A DNA stretch of 29,318 nucleotides from CAYQOX01 sp964419335 (GCA_964419335.1 CAYQOX010000050.1:1-29318); one strand, 5' to 3'; counted from the stretch's first letter, positions 9,201 through 22,200 are shown. Program-made: numbers and translations. Notes: a model not told the origin generated them from the letters alone.

Positions 9201-12200
9201 GCGAACTTTAAATGTTACCTCGACTTGTTGAGAAGGACGAACCGCGCTAAGTTCCTCGCCATAAAAAATACGGCCCCGCAAATCCCCATCCACATAATAT
9301 TCTGCCTCAAGTTCGAGTTCCGGTGGATCAGCCGCTTCCACGGTTAATCTGAGTTTTTGTGTATCTGTTAATGGTTCTTTGGAAGAATCCACCATCTGCA
9401 CTGTGAATGAATATGTACCCATTTGGGTTGGAACCCCCGAGAGGATACCCGTGTTCGGGTCCAACTGTATACCCGGAGGAAGATTCCCATCGTAAGACCA
9501 GGCATAAGGCTTGCTTCCCCCGAAACCTTCCAACGGTTGCTCATAAGTTTGAAACTGGGTCGCTGGGGGCAGGGATTTCGTACCAATACCGACACCACGA
9601 TAAACCTTCAAGTAGTAAGAATGAAAAGCCCGGGTTTGCGGTATGCCTGAATCGACCACTTCCACGGTAAAACTTTCTCCCTCGCCTAATGGAAGCTCTG
9701 TGACTCCAGTAATCTCACCAGTTGTAGGATCCAAATGCAAGCCTTGGGGAAGCACTCCGTCTACTACACTCCAAGTGTAAGGTGGAACGCCTCCACGTAC
9801 CACGACCTCATCATGATAAGGAACTTCGGCTAATAACAAATCCAGAATCTGCGTTTCAATCTCAATCGGACTGAAGACATTGATGACATAATCCCGTTTC
9901 GCTTGATTCGGTTTGAGTTTGCTATCGGATAATTGAATGGTGAAGGAATACTCACCTGTATCCGTCGCTTTTCCTACCAACCTCGCCGTCTCGTTAGCAG
10001 GCTCCAACTCAATCCCCGGCGGCAATTCCCCTTCAATAATCTCCCATTGATAAGGAGGCACGCCTTTTTGAGCATGAAGGGTCACATCATAATACTCATT
10101 CATCAGCGTATCCGGTACGCTGCGTTCACTCAGATTGAAAGCATTAATCACATTGAAGTTGAACGTACTCTTCACCGATTGTATTGGCTCTTGACTATCT
10201 TGCACTTGCATGTTGATGCGATAATCCCCGGTCCGTTGGGGGGTGCCATAGAGGATTCCCGTGTCGGTATCGAGATCCACTCCGGAGGGCAATTTTCCCA
10301 TGTTAAGTTTCCAACTATAGGGGCTCATTCCTCCCGCCGCCCGGAAGGGAAACTGGAAATATTCTCCGACAGTCATGTTGGGAATTTCTTTGGTAGCCAT
10401 ACGAAGAGATTCTTTCACAAGCCAATAAAAACGCTTGCTGGCTGTACGTGAACGAGCATCGGAAACTTGTATATCAAAGCTATAATATCCAGCCCTCGTG
10501 GGGGTCCCTTCCAAAGTACCCGCGCTCGAATCCAATTCGATTCCAGGAGGGAGATAGCCATTTTTTAAACTCCACCTAAACGGAGTAGGTCCCCCGCCAG
10601 TAGAAAACGATACTGTCGAAATAGAGACATTCTTGCGTGCCGTGGGAATCACCGAAGAGGTGGTGATACCAAAATCGGAAGTCACCCGTAAATTTAAATC
10701 TCGTTCTATCACCCGAGGCCTCGGTTGATTTCTATCACTAACAATTACTTTGATATTGCTCAATTGGGTTGTAACTGGAATCCCCGTGATCGCCCCTTTA
10801 TCCGTGTCAAAATTCATGCCTTCAGGAAGGTGTCCTTCATAATCGAAAGTAACCGGCGCCACCCCTCCGCGCACCCGGATCGATTCGTCATATTCTTTAC
10901 CACGCACGGCCGGCGGTAGAAAGGTTGTTAGCAATTCAAGCGGATAATCAATCGCTAATGTGTAGCCTTTATATGCTACATGATCCTCTTCATCGCTTAC
11001 TTGAAATCCTATCACGCCATAATATTTACGCTTCGGGACTCCATGAATTTCACCGGTATCCTGATCAAGTTCTAACCCTTCGGGTAATTGTCCCGACCAA
11101 ATCTTCCAGCGGCGTTCGCTGCCAACCCCGCCCGTCGTACGTAAGGATTGACTATAATTTTTCCCCACCAACCCACCGATTAAGAAATCTGTAGTAACCT
11201 CGATAGGATTCACCACCTCAAGCGTGAATTCTTTTTCGTGGGGTTGATCCAGAAGATCCTTCACTTGTACCGTGAATGTATACGAGCCAACCTTGGTCGG
11301 AGTTTTCGAAAGAGTCCCATCCGAGGTCATCCCCATTCCAGGGGGGAGCGAGCCGTTGACAATACTAAACGTATAGGAAGGCTTCCCGCCGCTGACCTCA
11401 ATCTCTTGACGGTAAGATTGATCCACAATCGCACTTTTGAGGACAGAGGGAGTGTTAAATTCTAACGGATCATACTGAACAATCTGAAATTCTTTCTCGG
11501 CATAATTTCCCTCCGCATCGGTCACCCCAATGGCGAAGGTATACGTATCAGGTGTTTCTGGGACCCCGGAAATGATTCCCTCACGCGAATCCAGTTCCAA
11601 CCCCGGTGGCAAATTTCCATAAGCAACAGAAAAGGTATACGGTTCCTTCCCACCTCCCATCCGTATCAAAGCGGAATAGGAAGTCCCGCTCTCTGCGCGG
11701 GAAAACGAAGTCGAAGTAATATTCAACGGCCCGGAAGCGGTCAAGTCGACGGTGTGTTCTGTAGTATAGGTTTCTCTTACGACAAGGTCTGGAATGGTTT
11801 GATCGTGATATCCAGGATGATGAATATCAACCGAATAGGTGTCAGGCGGCAAGTAACCAAAGCTATAGACTCCATCCCCGACCAGCCGCGCCGTCTGTCC
11901 CGTATTCAAGGTCACAGTCGCATCCATTATAGCTGAAGCATCAGCACGATCTTGCACCCGTATCGAAAGAGAATCCCACAGCCACCAGGTTTTGACGGTA
12001 TGATCCGCGCTCCCGGTCAACACCCGTTTATCAAACTGATTACGCGAAAATCTCACGACCGTCACATCATCCTTGTGGCCACGAAGAGTACGAAGAAGAT
12101 CCCCGGTGATGGTACTCCAAAGTTTTGCGGTACCATCCGCACTACCGGTTAAAACTTGTCGGCCATCGATGGAAAGTGCCACGGATAAGATAGGCCCCGA

Positions 12201-12968
12201 GTGTCCCTTCAAGGTATAAAGAATTTCCCCTGTTTCGATATCCCATATATTGACCTGATTCTCCGAAGCCCCGCTGCCGGTGACCATGATGGACCCTTCT
12301 CGCGAATAATCCGCCGCAAAAATCGCGCTCTTATGTCCCGTAAAAGTCTTGAGCAACTTTCCGGTTTCTGTATCCCATAGTTTCGCGGTTTTATCCCAAC
12401 TGGCGGTCAGGGCTTTGCTTCCATCCAAAGAAAAGGCGACATCCGAAACAGGGGCTGTATGCCCGCTGAACTCATGCTGCAAAAATCCCGTTGTTCTTTC
12501 ATACAACCTCGCCGTATGGTCATGGCTGCCGGTTAATACGTAGTAATTGTCATAGGAATAGCGTACCGAAGACACAATGTCGGTATGGCCGGTATAGGTT
12601 TTCTTCTCGGTGATGGTGGGACCCAAAATCCAAACTTTAGCCGTCTGATTCAAACTCCCGGTCAGTACCTCCGTTCCTTCCCGGTTGACATCCAACGCAT
12701 AAAGAAACCACCCCCCCGTGTAGCTCCATATCTCTTCGCCAGAATCAGCCTCCCACACTTTCATCAAACCATCTTCGCTGGCGGTGACAACGTTCTCGCC
12801 TTTGGGAGAGAAGGCTGCGGCCGAAATGGGCTTCGTATGGCCGCTTAATGTGTTAATTAAATATTTATCGACGTCTTGGGCATCCGCCGGTAAAGAACAC
12901 AAAAGCATGGTGCTCATCAACACGATGAAAGTACAAACATAGACTATGGACTTGGTTTGATTCTTCAT
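6249..12968 (-). CDS. Exported 2239-aa multidomain protein: WD40 propeller, PEGA-like, nine putative-Ig domains, paired beta modules, FGE fold
   Basis: The start at ATG 12968 gives a clean signal peptide (MKNQTKSIVYVCTFIVLMST..., cleavage near ADAQ); an upstream ATG at 13034 would bury it. Seven WD40 blades (about 40-332; GH...D-TAK-LW pattern) make one complete propeller. A PEGA/carboxypeptidase-regulatory-like domain follows (333-412). Nine putative-Ig (He_PIG) domains (about 413-1215) each carry a G-x-LPPG-x-x-LD core. After a further beta region comes a Thr-Pro linker (about 1327-1418) and two paired beta modules (about 1440-1680 and 1700-1955). The C-terminus (about 1990-2239) is an FGE-sulfatase/SUMF1-like domain with HGNVWELCQDWY and RGGSW. 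It has Ser where the first active-site cysteine of true FGE sits (RGGSWNSEARYC), so formylglycine-generating activity is unlikely. It is probably the last gene of a three-gene operon. The role is inferred to be surface or extracellular binding; no catalytic domain is evident. Confidence 0.9.
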   Translation of the reverse strand: MKNQTKSIVYVCTFIVLMSTMLLCSLPADAQDVDKYLINTLSGHTKPISAAAFSPKGENVVTASEDGLMKVWEADSGEEIWSYTGGWFLYALDVNREGTEVLTGSLNQTAKVWILGPTITEKKTYTGHTDIVSSVRYSYDNYYVLTGSHDHTARLYERTTGFLQHEFSGHTAPVSDVAFSLDGSKALTASWDKTAKLWDTETGKLLKTFTGHKSAIFAADYSREGSIMVTGSGASENQVNIWDIETGEILYTLKGHSGPILSVALSIDGRQVLTGSADGTAKLWSTITGDLLRTLRGHKDDVTVVRFSRNQFDKRVLTGSADHTVKTWWLWDSLSIRVQDRADASAIMDATVTLNTGQTARLVGDGVYSFGYLPPDTYSVDIHHPGYHDQTIPDLVVRETYTTEHTVDLTASGPLNITSTSFSRAESGTSYSALIRMGGGKEPYTFSVAYGNLPPGLELDSREGIISGVPETPDTYTFAIGVTDAEGNYAEKEFQIVQYDPLEFNTPSVLKSAIVDQSYRQEIEVSGGKPSYTFSIVNGSLPPGMGMTSDGTLSKTPTKVGSYTFTVQVKDLLDQPHEKEFTLEVVNPIEVTTDFLIGGLVGKNYSQSLRTTGGVGSERRWKIWSGQLPEGLELDQDTGEIHGVPKRKYYGVIGFQVSDEEDHVAYKGYTLAIDYPLELLTTFLPPAVRGKEYDESIRVRGGVAPVTFDYEGHLPEGMNFDTDKGAITGIPVTTQLSNIKVIVSDRNQPRPRVIERDLNLRVTSDFGITTSSVIPTARKNVSISTVSFSTGGGPTPFRWSLKNGYLPPGIELDSSAGTLEGTPTRAGYYSFDIQVSDARSRTASKRFYWLVKESLRMATKEIPNMTVGEYFQFPFRAAGGMSPYSWKLNMGKLPSGVDLDTDTGILYGTPQRTGDYRINMQVQDSQEPIQSVKSTFNFNVINAFNLSERSVPDTLMNEYYDVTLHAQKGVPPYQWEIIEGELPPGIELEPANETARLVGKATDTGEYSFTIQLSDSKLKPNQAKRDYVINVFSPIEIETQILDLLLAEVPYHDEVVVRGGVPPYTWSVVDGVLPQGLHLDPTTGEITGVTELPLGEGESFTVEVVDSGIPQTRAFHSYYLKVYRGVGIGTKSLPPATQFQTYEQPLEGFGGSKPYAWSYDGNLPPGIQLDPNTGILSGVPTQMGTYSFTVQMVDSSKEPLTDTQKLRLTVEAADPPELELEAEYYVDGDLRGRIFYGEELSAVRPSQQVEVTFKVRDPAEGTIDSPTIETEGEPGEFVVDSSQPGQLIGKYQFNVPEENNQQEKEVELFFSTSFGQTASFRFIITMIVPTPTPTLPNTPIPTMTTTGQPTRTATPTHTSTPTIAPTPTMTSIQTGTPTPTLLPGVTPTPTWTGTPSPTPLFTPTLPGGATPTVPPWPTSVEKNEVVVADGRFDLEPLEDNMDFDSPDDRSLFIYMDTQSEEAYNWHFYVRSGLGGARYLGQSGAGKASWLNWATNEPYISSRFKNGPDFNSVYSFRMIRIDESLSRDDVFDLKHPIGYNIEGGNSITFESPRPPHLGLREIVIYDDLLGGNNLAPQESTGYDIDPPEWRAIQIAWNFGVDPSYVRDYHIQVSVDGGDYKDLGQTGSGYINYFWWTSMDEFRTHPDYQEGPQHGKTYHFRVVLVPFVGPIDNITSGELEYYVGDRIQNQEVDTENQLLVFDTPEGEEGDLTFQTDFDPVEDRNLSLFWGPVMEPVENWHIYVREGLGGYKFLGQTYNGASTQFNWSQDNPNVRSEFRKGPDFNSVYTFRAVKLDSELSPDDYYDQRGPVGFNIEGGNPLTLSQPAMPNLLDNQVAIYDDLLGGQDLAPQGERGQDRDEKSRRAIQVAWSFEDADNVRDYHVQVRVDGGSYKYLGQTMSGDITYFLWSPENSFLTTEKFQEGPQDGHSYQFRIVKLGIDGSKEALVSGILDYSAPDDATPTPLITPEVTPTPTHKPVHIRHDIPGLEEHVKPLTMVQMPAGVYMRGSTFTERSREVDEYPHEVTLSRSFSIGKYEVTQAQWEAVMGYNPSDFHDPDRPVENVSWYDSVRFCNELSRLLGRTPAYDESTWEVMRDADGFRLPYEAEWEFACRAGTTTRFSHGDVLMAGDECEPVPEHLEAMWWCGANKNAGTRAVGLLQPNPWGLHDMHGNVWELCQDWYAYYPLDPVRNPKGPESGHFRVKRGGSWNSEARYCRSANRSWTRPGFFNDKIGFRIAYWTFYD
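7115..8655 (-). repeat. Tandem pair of a ~240-residue paired beta module
   Basis: Two copies (about 8655-7925 and 7835-7115) share the same layout. The first half carries GLGGxxYLGQ, then a Trp-rich segment and (N)GPDFNSVYxFR. The second half carries IYDDLLGG, LAPQ, AI(Q)(I/V)AW, VRDYHxQVxVDGGxYKxLGQT, W, EGPQ and a closing YxFRVV strand. Each half looks like a fibronectin-III-type beta sandwich, but I do not recognise a named family. Confidence 0.75.
8725..8995 (-). repeat. Thr-Pro-rich linker coding repeat
   Basis: About 90 codons of Thr, Pro, Ser and Gly (TPTPT units) separate the Ig-like half of the protein from the paired modules. Similar linkers occur near 14050-14175, 16890-17000, 17815-17975, 18295-18425 and 27286-27330, and in the 3' end of the metalloprotease gene. 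They are low in complexity rather than exact DNA repeats, and they look like flexible, possibly glycosylated spacers. Confidence 0.8.
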
Positions 12969-13061
12969 TCTTCTACAACATTTTCTATGATGCAATCGCC
13001 GGCCTGCATCCATTCGTTCGATCTCCGAAAGCAAAATGAATGATTTGCCCTTGCACCCAAC

Positions 13062-16000
13062 TTATCCATCAGGAGGCTCGGCTTCAGGATAAATCGGTAC
13101 AACCGACCACAAGATTAAGTCATCGAGATTGATAGAAGTTAACGACTCCTCACCCGAGTTTTGAACTACGATCAAAGGTTCTAGCCTCGGATTGGGGAGT
13201 TCGAAATCCCCGCCTATCATCAAATTTCGCTCTTCTCCATCGAAGGTAAAATTATCCCCATCTTCAAACAAAGCCACGGTTTCACGTCCATTAGTCATCA
13301 CCAGCGCCACATCGCCGCCGTCGCCCAATATCCGGGAAGCGGTGACCTCCGCGATGAAATAACTCGGCATGAACGACTCGGCCGCCCGGCTGCGCACGCC
13401 CACATTACTTGCCGTTTCTCCTGGATTCACCGAAAGTTTGATCGACCAATTGCGGGCGATCGAATCCCACACCACATGAACACTGCCATCATCGTTGTTT
13501 ACATTGGTCAGTAAATCTTCAAGGTCTTTATCGAAACTCCCATCAGGACGCACTTGCACTTTCGTTTTTTCCAGTTCTGGAAAATTCTCCGCCCGTAAAC
13601 GATCGAAGAGGACATTGATCGTTTCTGTGGCCTCATGGGGATTGGTGACTTGTACCCCTAATTGAACCGCCTCATTCGGCGGATCATAAATCAACCTCAT
13701 TTCAGTTTCTGAAGCCGAGGGAATCGCACCCCCTCCCGCCCAATGATAACCCAATTGTCCATCTATCGGAGAATTGAATCCGACGATGGCCGAATAGGCC
13801 CACTCCGAATTGCTCAATATCGAACTCTTGATCATCACCGGGCTATTGGTTTCGACCGAACGTTTAGACATCAACAAAACCCCTTCCCCGGGCTTGGCCT
13901 GCACCAGCATGGCGCTATCGGAAAAGAGATTAGTGCGTACCATATCAGCCAAAAAAACAACTCCTAAATCATAGCCTTCCGGCGCACTGATAAGAAACTC
14001 ATCCTCAATATCGTCCATTTCGTCGAAATCCACTTCCAGAATCGGCGGATTGGGATCAAAAGTCGGCGTAACGCTGGGGGTTGCCGTCGGCGTCGGAGTG
14101 GTCGTGGGTGTCCTCGTGGGAGTGCGTACAGGCGTGGGAGTCGGCGACCACGATGGATCAGGAGTTGGAGTTCGTTCAAAAGGTGATCGTGAGAATCCAA
14201 CATAATCAATTTCAAAATAATTCAATTGATCGCCGGGATCAATTCGAAGCGCGCGTATCTTCTTCGGTGTTTCAAACAAATGAGAAAAATCCACTTGATA
14301 CGTCCTATGTTCATAAAAACTATCCACTGGAACGATTGCGGGGCCGATGAATTCTTCTTCCTCGGAGAGAAAGTAAATTTCGACCGGACTCTCGTTCGTA
14401 ATCAACATACGAATTACCAACTCGTGCTGTTCGAATGTATCGATCTCCAATCCCGGCCGGTAAATATACGGATTCCCATCTACGACCGTGCCTTTGAATT
14501 TCCCTTCCTCCACCTGAAAGGAATGCACATCGGCGCTGGGTATCCAGCCTTCCCTATTTCCATCCTCATTAAATTCAAAAATGGGAGAAATCGGCGCGGT
14601 CACATCCAGCACAATGCTTTTCGTAACTATGTCTTTCCCATCATCAGCAGAAAATTTTACTTCATAACGATCGCGGTACTGATCCAACTCGGGAACAAAC
14701 GTAAAGCGGCCGGATTCCTCATCGAAAAATCCATTGGGTGGAACCTTATTCGCCCTGATGATAACCTCATCCCCGTCCAAATCAGTCGCCGTGGCCAGCA
14801 GGTTAAAACGCTCGCCAACATCTAATACTTTTCCCGTAGGTGGATTCAGCACCAACTTGGGCAAGCGGTTAAAATCAATCACCCGAATCACCCGTTCAAT
14901 CGAGACCGTATCATGCCCATCCGAAACCTGAAATGAAACCGCATATTCCCCCGCTTGCGTATAATCAGGGAAGAACAAAACTTTGCCCGTCCCCTCTTGG
15001 ATTGACATGTTGGGTAAGCGTGGCTTCACATCATAGGTCAAGGTATCCTCTTGATCGGGATCGAATGCCGACATCTGAATTTCGGTAAAATCCCCCTCCT
15101 TGATCGAGAGTTCACCCATAAAGTTCAAGCGCAATTCAGGCAGCCGGTTGTTATTCTCGACATCAATGCGCGCCGTGGCTTCATAGGTTTCAAACCCATT
15201 GGTCGCGCTCAAGAAAATCTCATACCTTCCCGCTTGCTGGTAGTTTGGAGAAAAAGTCAGTATCCCATTCTCGCCATCCAATTCCGCGTTTTCGGGCAGA
15301 TTCTCCGCAGAGTAAGTAAACGGCAGTGAATCCGGCGCGTTCTCCACGTCTAAAAATAAGGTGATGGGCTCATTCTCCAAGGTACTCACATGCTTATGAG
15401 GATCAATGATCAACCGAGTTTCATTATCCTCCTGCACCGTGATTTGAGCCTCGGCGTTGATCTCCCTCACCCCATCGGTGGCGGCAAATATAAAGGTATA
15501 CTCGCCCGCCTGGTACTCATCCGGATGAAACAGAAAATCCCCGCTCTCCCTATCGAACTCCACATTTTCCAATTCAGGAGAAACCCGAAACTGATACTCC
15601 CGTTCCCCGGGATTCTCGATTTCCAAATACAACTCAACCAATTCATTTTCAACGATCGTCACCTCAGTCGCGGGACGCACATGGAGCACCGCCTGGGTAT
15701 TATCGCGCACCACAACCGTCGCCGAGCGGACGAGGTCAGTCACTCCATCCGTAGCATTAAACTCAAAGGCATAGGTGCCGGCTTGTTCATAATTCGGTTG
15801 GAACTGAAAAACGCCGGTCTGCGTATTGATCGAGGTGTTTTCCACCACCGGCGAATAATGAAACTCGTACTCTTCCGCATTGTCCGCCTCAACTTCTAAC
15901 TCAAGCGTCAGCAGTTCCTTCTCGATCATCTCCACTTCTGTTGCGGGGGAAATCTTCAAAGTCGCCTCTTCCTGCATGGGCACAATCCTACCCACCCCAG

Positions 16001-16076
16001 GGCTGCCCACTTCCGCCCATCCGATGTAGGGAAGTCCGATCAGCAACGCAACGACAAACAATCCAGTTCTCTTCAT
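13062..16076 (-). CDS. Exported 1004-aa protein with five cadherin/Ig-like repeats and a C-terminal domain of unknown type
   Basis: ATG 16076 gives a signal peptide (MKRTGLFVVALLIGLPYIGW) and has GGAA 6-7 nt upstream. A longer frame running back to 16211 reads through the end of the previous gene and is rejected. After the signal come five ~90-residue repeats (about 38-492) ending in strands such as QAGTYAFEFNATDG and QAGEYTFIFAATDG, like putative-Ig or cadherin-type domains. Residues about 494-633 look like a jelly-roll carbohydrate-binding fold (FEFNEDGNREGW ... DYVGF). A Thr-Pro linker (634-676) leads to a ~330-residue beta-rich C-terminal domain that I do not recognise. The start lies 16 nt after the stop of the 969-aa gene and the stop lies 93 nt before the start of the 2239-aa gene, so the three probably form an operon. 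Function is unknown; a structural or ligand-binding surface role is inferred. Confidence 0.88.
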   Translation of the reverse strand: MKRTGLFVVALLIGLPYIGWAEVGSPGVGRIVPMQEEATLKISPATEVEMIEKELLTLELEVEADNAEEYEFHYSPVVENTSINTQTGVFQFQPNYEQAGTYAFEFNATDGVTDLVRSATVVVRDNTQAVLHVRPATEVTIVENELVELYLEIENPGEREYQFRVSPELENVEFDRESGDFLFHPDEYQAGEYTFIFAATDGVREINAEAQITVQEDNETRLIIDPHKHVSTLENEPITLFLDVENAPDSLPFTYSAENLPENAELDGENGILTFSPNYQQAGRYEIFLSATNGFETYEATARIDVENNNRLPELRLNFMGELSIKEGDFTEIQMSAFDPDQEDTLTYDVKPRLPNMSIQEGTGKVLFFPDYTQAGEYAVSFQVSDGHDTVSIERVIRVIDFNRLPKLVLNPPTGKVLDVGERFNLLATATDLDGDEVIIRANKVPPNGFFDEESGRFTFVPELDQYRDRYEVKFSADDGKDIVTKSIVLDVTAPISPIFEFNEDGNREGWIPSADVHSFQVEEGKFKGTVVDGNPYIYRPGLEIDTFEQHELVIRMLITNESPVEIYFLSEEEEFIGPAIVPVDSFYEHRTYQVDFSHLFETPKKIRALRIDPGDQLNYFEIDYVGFSRSPFERTPTPDPSWSPTPTPVRTPTRTPTTTPTPTATPSVTPTFDPNPPILEVDFDEMDDIEDEFLISAPEGYDLGVVFLADMVRTNLFSDSAMLVQAKPGEGVLLMSKRSVETNSPVMIKSSILSNSEWAYSAIVGFNSPIDGQLGYHWAGGGAIPSASETEMRLIYDPPNEAVQLGVQVTNPHEATETINVLFDRLRAENFPELEKTKVQVRPDGSFDKDLEDLLTNVNNDDGSVHVVWDSIARNWSIKLSVNPGETASNVGVRSRAAESFMPSYFIAEVTASRILGDGGDVALVMTNGRETVALFEDGDNFTFDGEERNLMIGGDFELPNPRLEPLIVVQNSGEESLTSINLDDLILWSVVPIYPEAEPPDG

Positions 16077-16092
16077 TTCATTCCACACCGAT

Positions 16093-19002
<2,910 letters not shown>

Positions 19003-19197
19003 CTTTATTCCTCTTTATTTCCTTGAAACCTGTACATAAAACATTGCACATAAGTTCAATGCATCATCCAGCAAGTCTTTACCATTTTCATTAGTATCGG
19101 TTAAAAAATTTGGTTTTTTATAGCAAGAGGCAAGAATGTGCGATTATCTCCCCGAACGCGCCTCCTGGAGCACGCTCTCTCCTGCATATCGCCTGTA

Positions 19198-19230
19198 AAG
19201 AACGACGCCTCGATCTTCCAGATCGAGGCG
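19198..19230 (-). terminator. Terminator after the LRR-cohesin-dockerin gene
   Basis: A perfect 11-bp stem (CGCCTCGATCT 19206-19216 with AGATCGAGGCG 19220-19230) has a three-base loop. On the minus strand it is followed by TCGTTCTTT. It lies 33 nt after the stop at 19264 and separates this gene from the three-gene operon. Confidence 0.8.
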
Positions 19231-19263
19231 CCTTGGCTTACGTTTATTCGGTTTACTCAGCGT

Positions 19264-22200
19264 TTAGTAGAACATCCAGGATTCAACCCCCGTGGTATCC
19301 ATACCCTCGGTTGGCAGTTCGATCGCGCTCATGCTGGTGTTGCTAATATCGATCCGCCCGTCGTTGATGGCGCTATTGGCGGCATCCAAACTCACCATCA
19401 CGGCATCGTTCACCAGGCCGACAGGCTCGAACGGAATCGACATCAGGGTGCTTTCTCCACCCAAGAGCGGGCTTATAAACGCTCCGGAGACCACCAGCAC
19501 ACCCGGTTTGGTGTTATTCACCACCAGCGATCCTTCCGCCGCCATTTCGATCTCTTCACCCAAGGTGATTTGATCGGGATCGTAGTTCAGCACCAGTTTT
19601 GCACCGGCGATTTCGGCTGCATCATTCACGGACACATTGACCACCCACGAGTCGTTCGCCTGCTCAACCGTGGCGCTCAAAGTCCGCGGCGTGGTATTCT
19701 CTTGGCCGCTCTTTCCGGAAGGAATCAGCGGGTCGGGGCCATAGTCGTCAGCATTATCATCCGCCGGGAAGGAGCCGATCGACAGCGCCGCGCGCTGCAG
19801 GATCAAGGAAGCATCCAGGGTTCCCACCACACCGTCATCATTCACATCGGCGGCTTCGGGGAAATCAGGTCGGGTGATATCGGGATAACCGGTGAAGGAA
19901 TTCACCAAGCCGACGTTATACCGCAGGACCTCGGCCGCGTCCACCGTTCCGATGACGCCGTCGCGGTTCAAGTCACCCCAGAGGAAGCGTTCGCCGATGT
20001 AGATGTCCGAGGGCAGGCCGAAGAAGTCCAGCTGGCCATCTTCATCGTTAATCTCTGTATTCGCGTTGATGAAGGAGATGGTCGATTCCTCATTTACCGT
20101 TGCTCCGGAAAAGACCCCCAGGCGTATCTTCACAAGGGTATCCAGATCCCCCGACGGTATCTCGTTCAGACCGCTTGACGCGATCGTCAAGAAGCCATTG
20201 GTATTATCCGCGTTGACCATAGGCGTATTAAAGTTCCTCGCCGCGGTACCAATCTGGCTGGCACTGCCATCGACGTAGTAAAACACATCCGGATCGAAGC
20301 TCAGTTGGAACTGATAGGATATGATGTCTTCGGTGTTATCCAAGCCGATGTTTAGCTGAATCCCCCCACCAGGAAGCGCAAACATACCCAGGGAGTTGTT
20401 CGTCGAAATACTGAAGGCACGCACATCGGTGATATCTTCGATCTCAGGCCGCCCGATGGTGAAGAAGTTATCACTTACATCCCGATATGTATCAGGATCA
20501 TCATCACGCCGAATACGAATCAAGCACTGGGAGGAGTTGACTTCGTCTAAGCCATCACCATTAGGATCAGCCAGAAGATTAACTGTATTTGTATGCATGT
20601 AAGGAGCATCATCTGTATATCCACTATCAACAGCAACCACATCCTCAATCCATGTGGTACCCCCGTCTGTACTAAGATCAACATGCATATCTTCTGTACC
20701 ACCTCCTGAAGCAGAGATGTATTGCACTTCAAGCGTCGTTTTCAGATGTCCACGATTACCGTCACTATACGCAATACCATCTCCCGCGGCAGTATTATCA
20801 AACCATTCACCACCATTGGGTTTTAACACTCTCACACCATCACCGCTGGGTGGAGGCCAATTTGCTTGTTCCAATGCACTTAATCCACTTATCTCAGAAT
20901 CATCTGTAGGCAATACAGCAAAACCTTCTACTAATTTACCAAACTCTGTAAATGTAGGTTCACCAATATAATCTTGTATATCACGTACATTGTTATACCA
21001 TGCTGCAGTCCATGCACCTATATTGCTTTCACGGAAATCCACTGTAGTCAATGTCGGATCACCGGTCTGGATACTAGTATGGGCATACAAATCATCAATA
21101 TCATCACCATCCAGATCATTTTCTTTAGTGATCAATGTAGTGATTGAGGTGGGATCACTAATGGTTAGTACATTCTGTCCCGTTGCCGCTGCAAAGTTAA
21201 AAGTATCAAGGCCTGTACCTGAAACATCAACATAGCGCAAGGAACCTGAAGATTCATCGTCTAAATGTGTTAATATAATACCAACTGTTCCAGCGCCACC
21301 GCCTTCATCATGATTAGAAAGATTTGATGTAGCATTTGTTCCTTGATTATAAGCTAAAATTAACGTTTCGATATTCGATTTGTTATCGAAATTAGTTAAA
21401 ATATTAGTAGTTCCACCATCCCACAACCCCGCCCCAGTCGCATCCAAATAAGTCAGCGTATCACTGATGTCATCAAAATCCCAGTTGTCTTCTTGGGGAG
21501 TCAACATCCAACGGCATACGATTTTTTCTAGTTTAGTATTATTTAATACTACATCAGTAACGTAATCACCCTGAGCACCAATATCTGTCCGCGAGACATA
21601 CAATTCACGTAGTTCAGTGTTAGCTGATAAATCAATACTATTTTCATCATCTAAATTAGGATTACCAGAAACATCTAAAACATTTAGATTTGTCATATTG
21701 CTAGTATCTAATTTTGGATCTGCTGCACCACCTCCAGCTTCAATATCATTCAACGACAAATCCAGGTGCGTAATGTTATCATTGAAGAAGAACAGGTTAG
21801 CGCCTGCTGCACCAAGATCCCCCGTGAGGCCGCTGTCGGATGCGATCAGGGTTTGTAAGTTTCTCAGGTGGGAAATCTTCAGCTGGTTATCAGCGACTGC
21901 GCTTAGATCATTGCCGGAAACATCAAGATAGGTCGGGGTGGCATCGAGAATCAGGTCATTGGTTACACCGCCGGAATCCTGCCCCACCTGCTCGAAATTA
22001 TTATTCGAAGCATCGATGGTTTCCAACAGCGCAAACCCTGTACCCGTCAAATCCAACGAGGTTAAATTGTTACTCCCCACTTGAAGAGTATTCAAGAGGG
22101 TGTTGTTTTCAAGATTCACCGTCGCTAGATTATTGTCATTCGCGTAGAGTTGCTTCAAATTAGCATTTTCCGTAACATCAACCGAAGTAAGGTTGTTACG

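Noticed and set aside
12969..13034. 22-residue N-terminal extension of the 2239-aa protein
   Set aside because: The internal ATG at 12968 begins a standard signal peptide; the extension is Arg/Cys/His-rich and would mask it.
19138..20178. Long plus-strand frame of 346 codons opposite the LRR gene
   Set aside because: It is the complement of the cohesin-dockerin coding region, lacks a ribosome site and begins in the terminator region.
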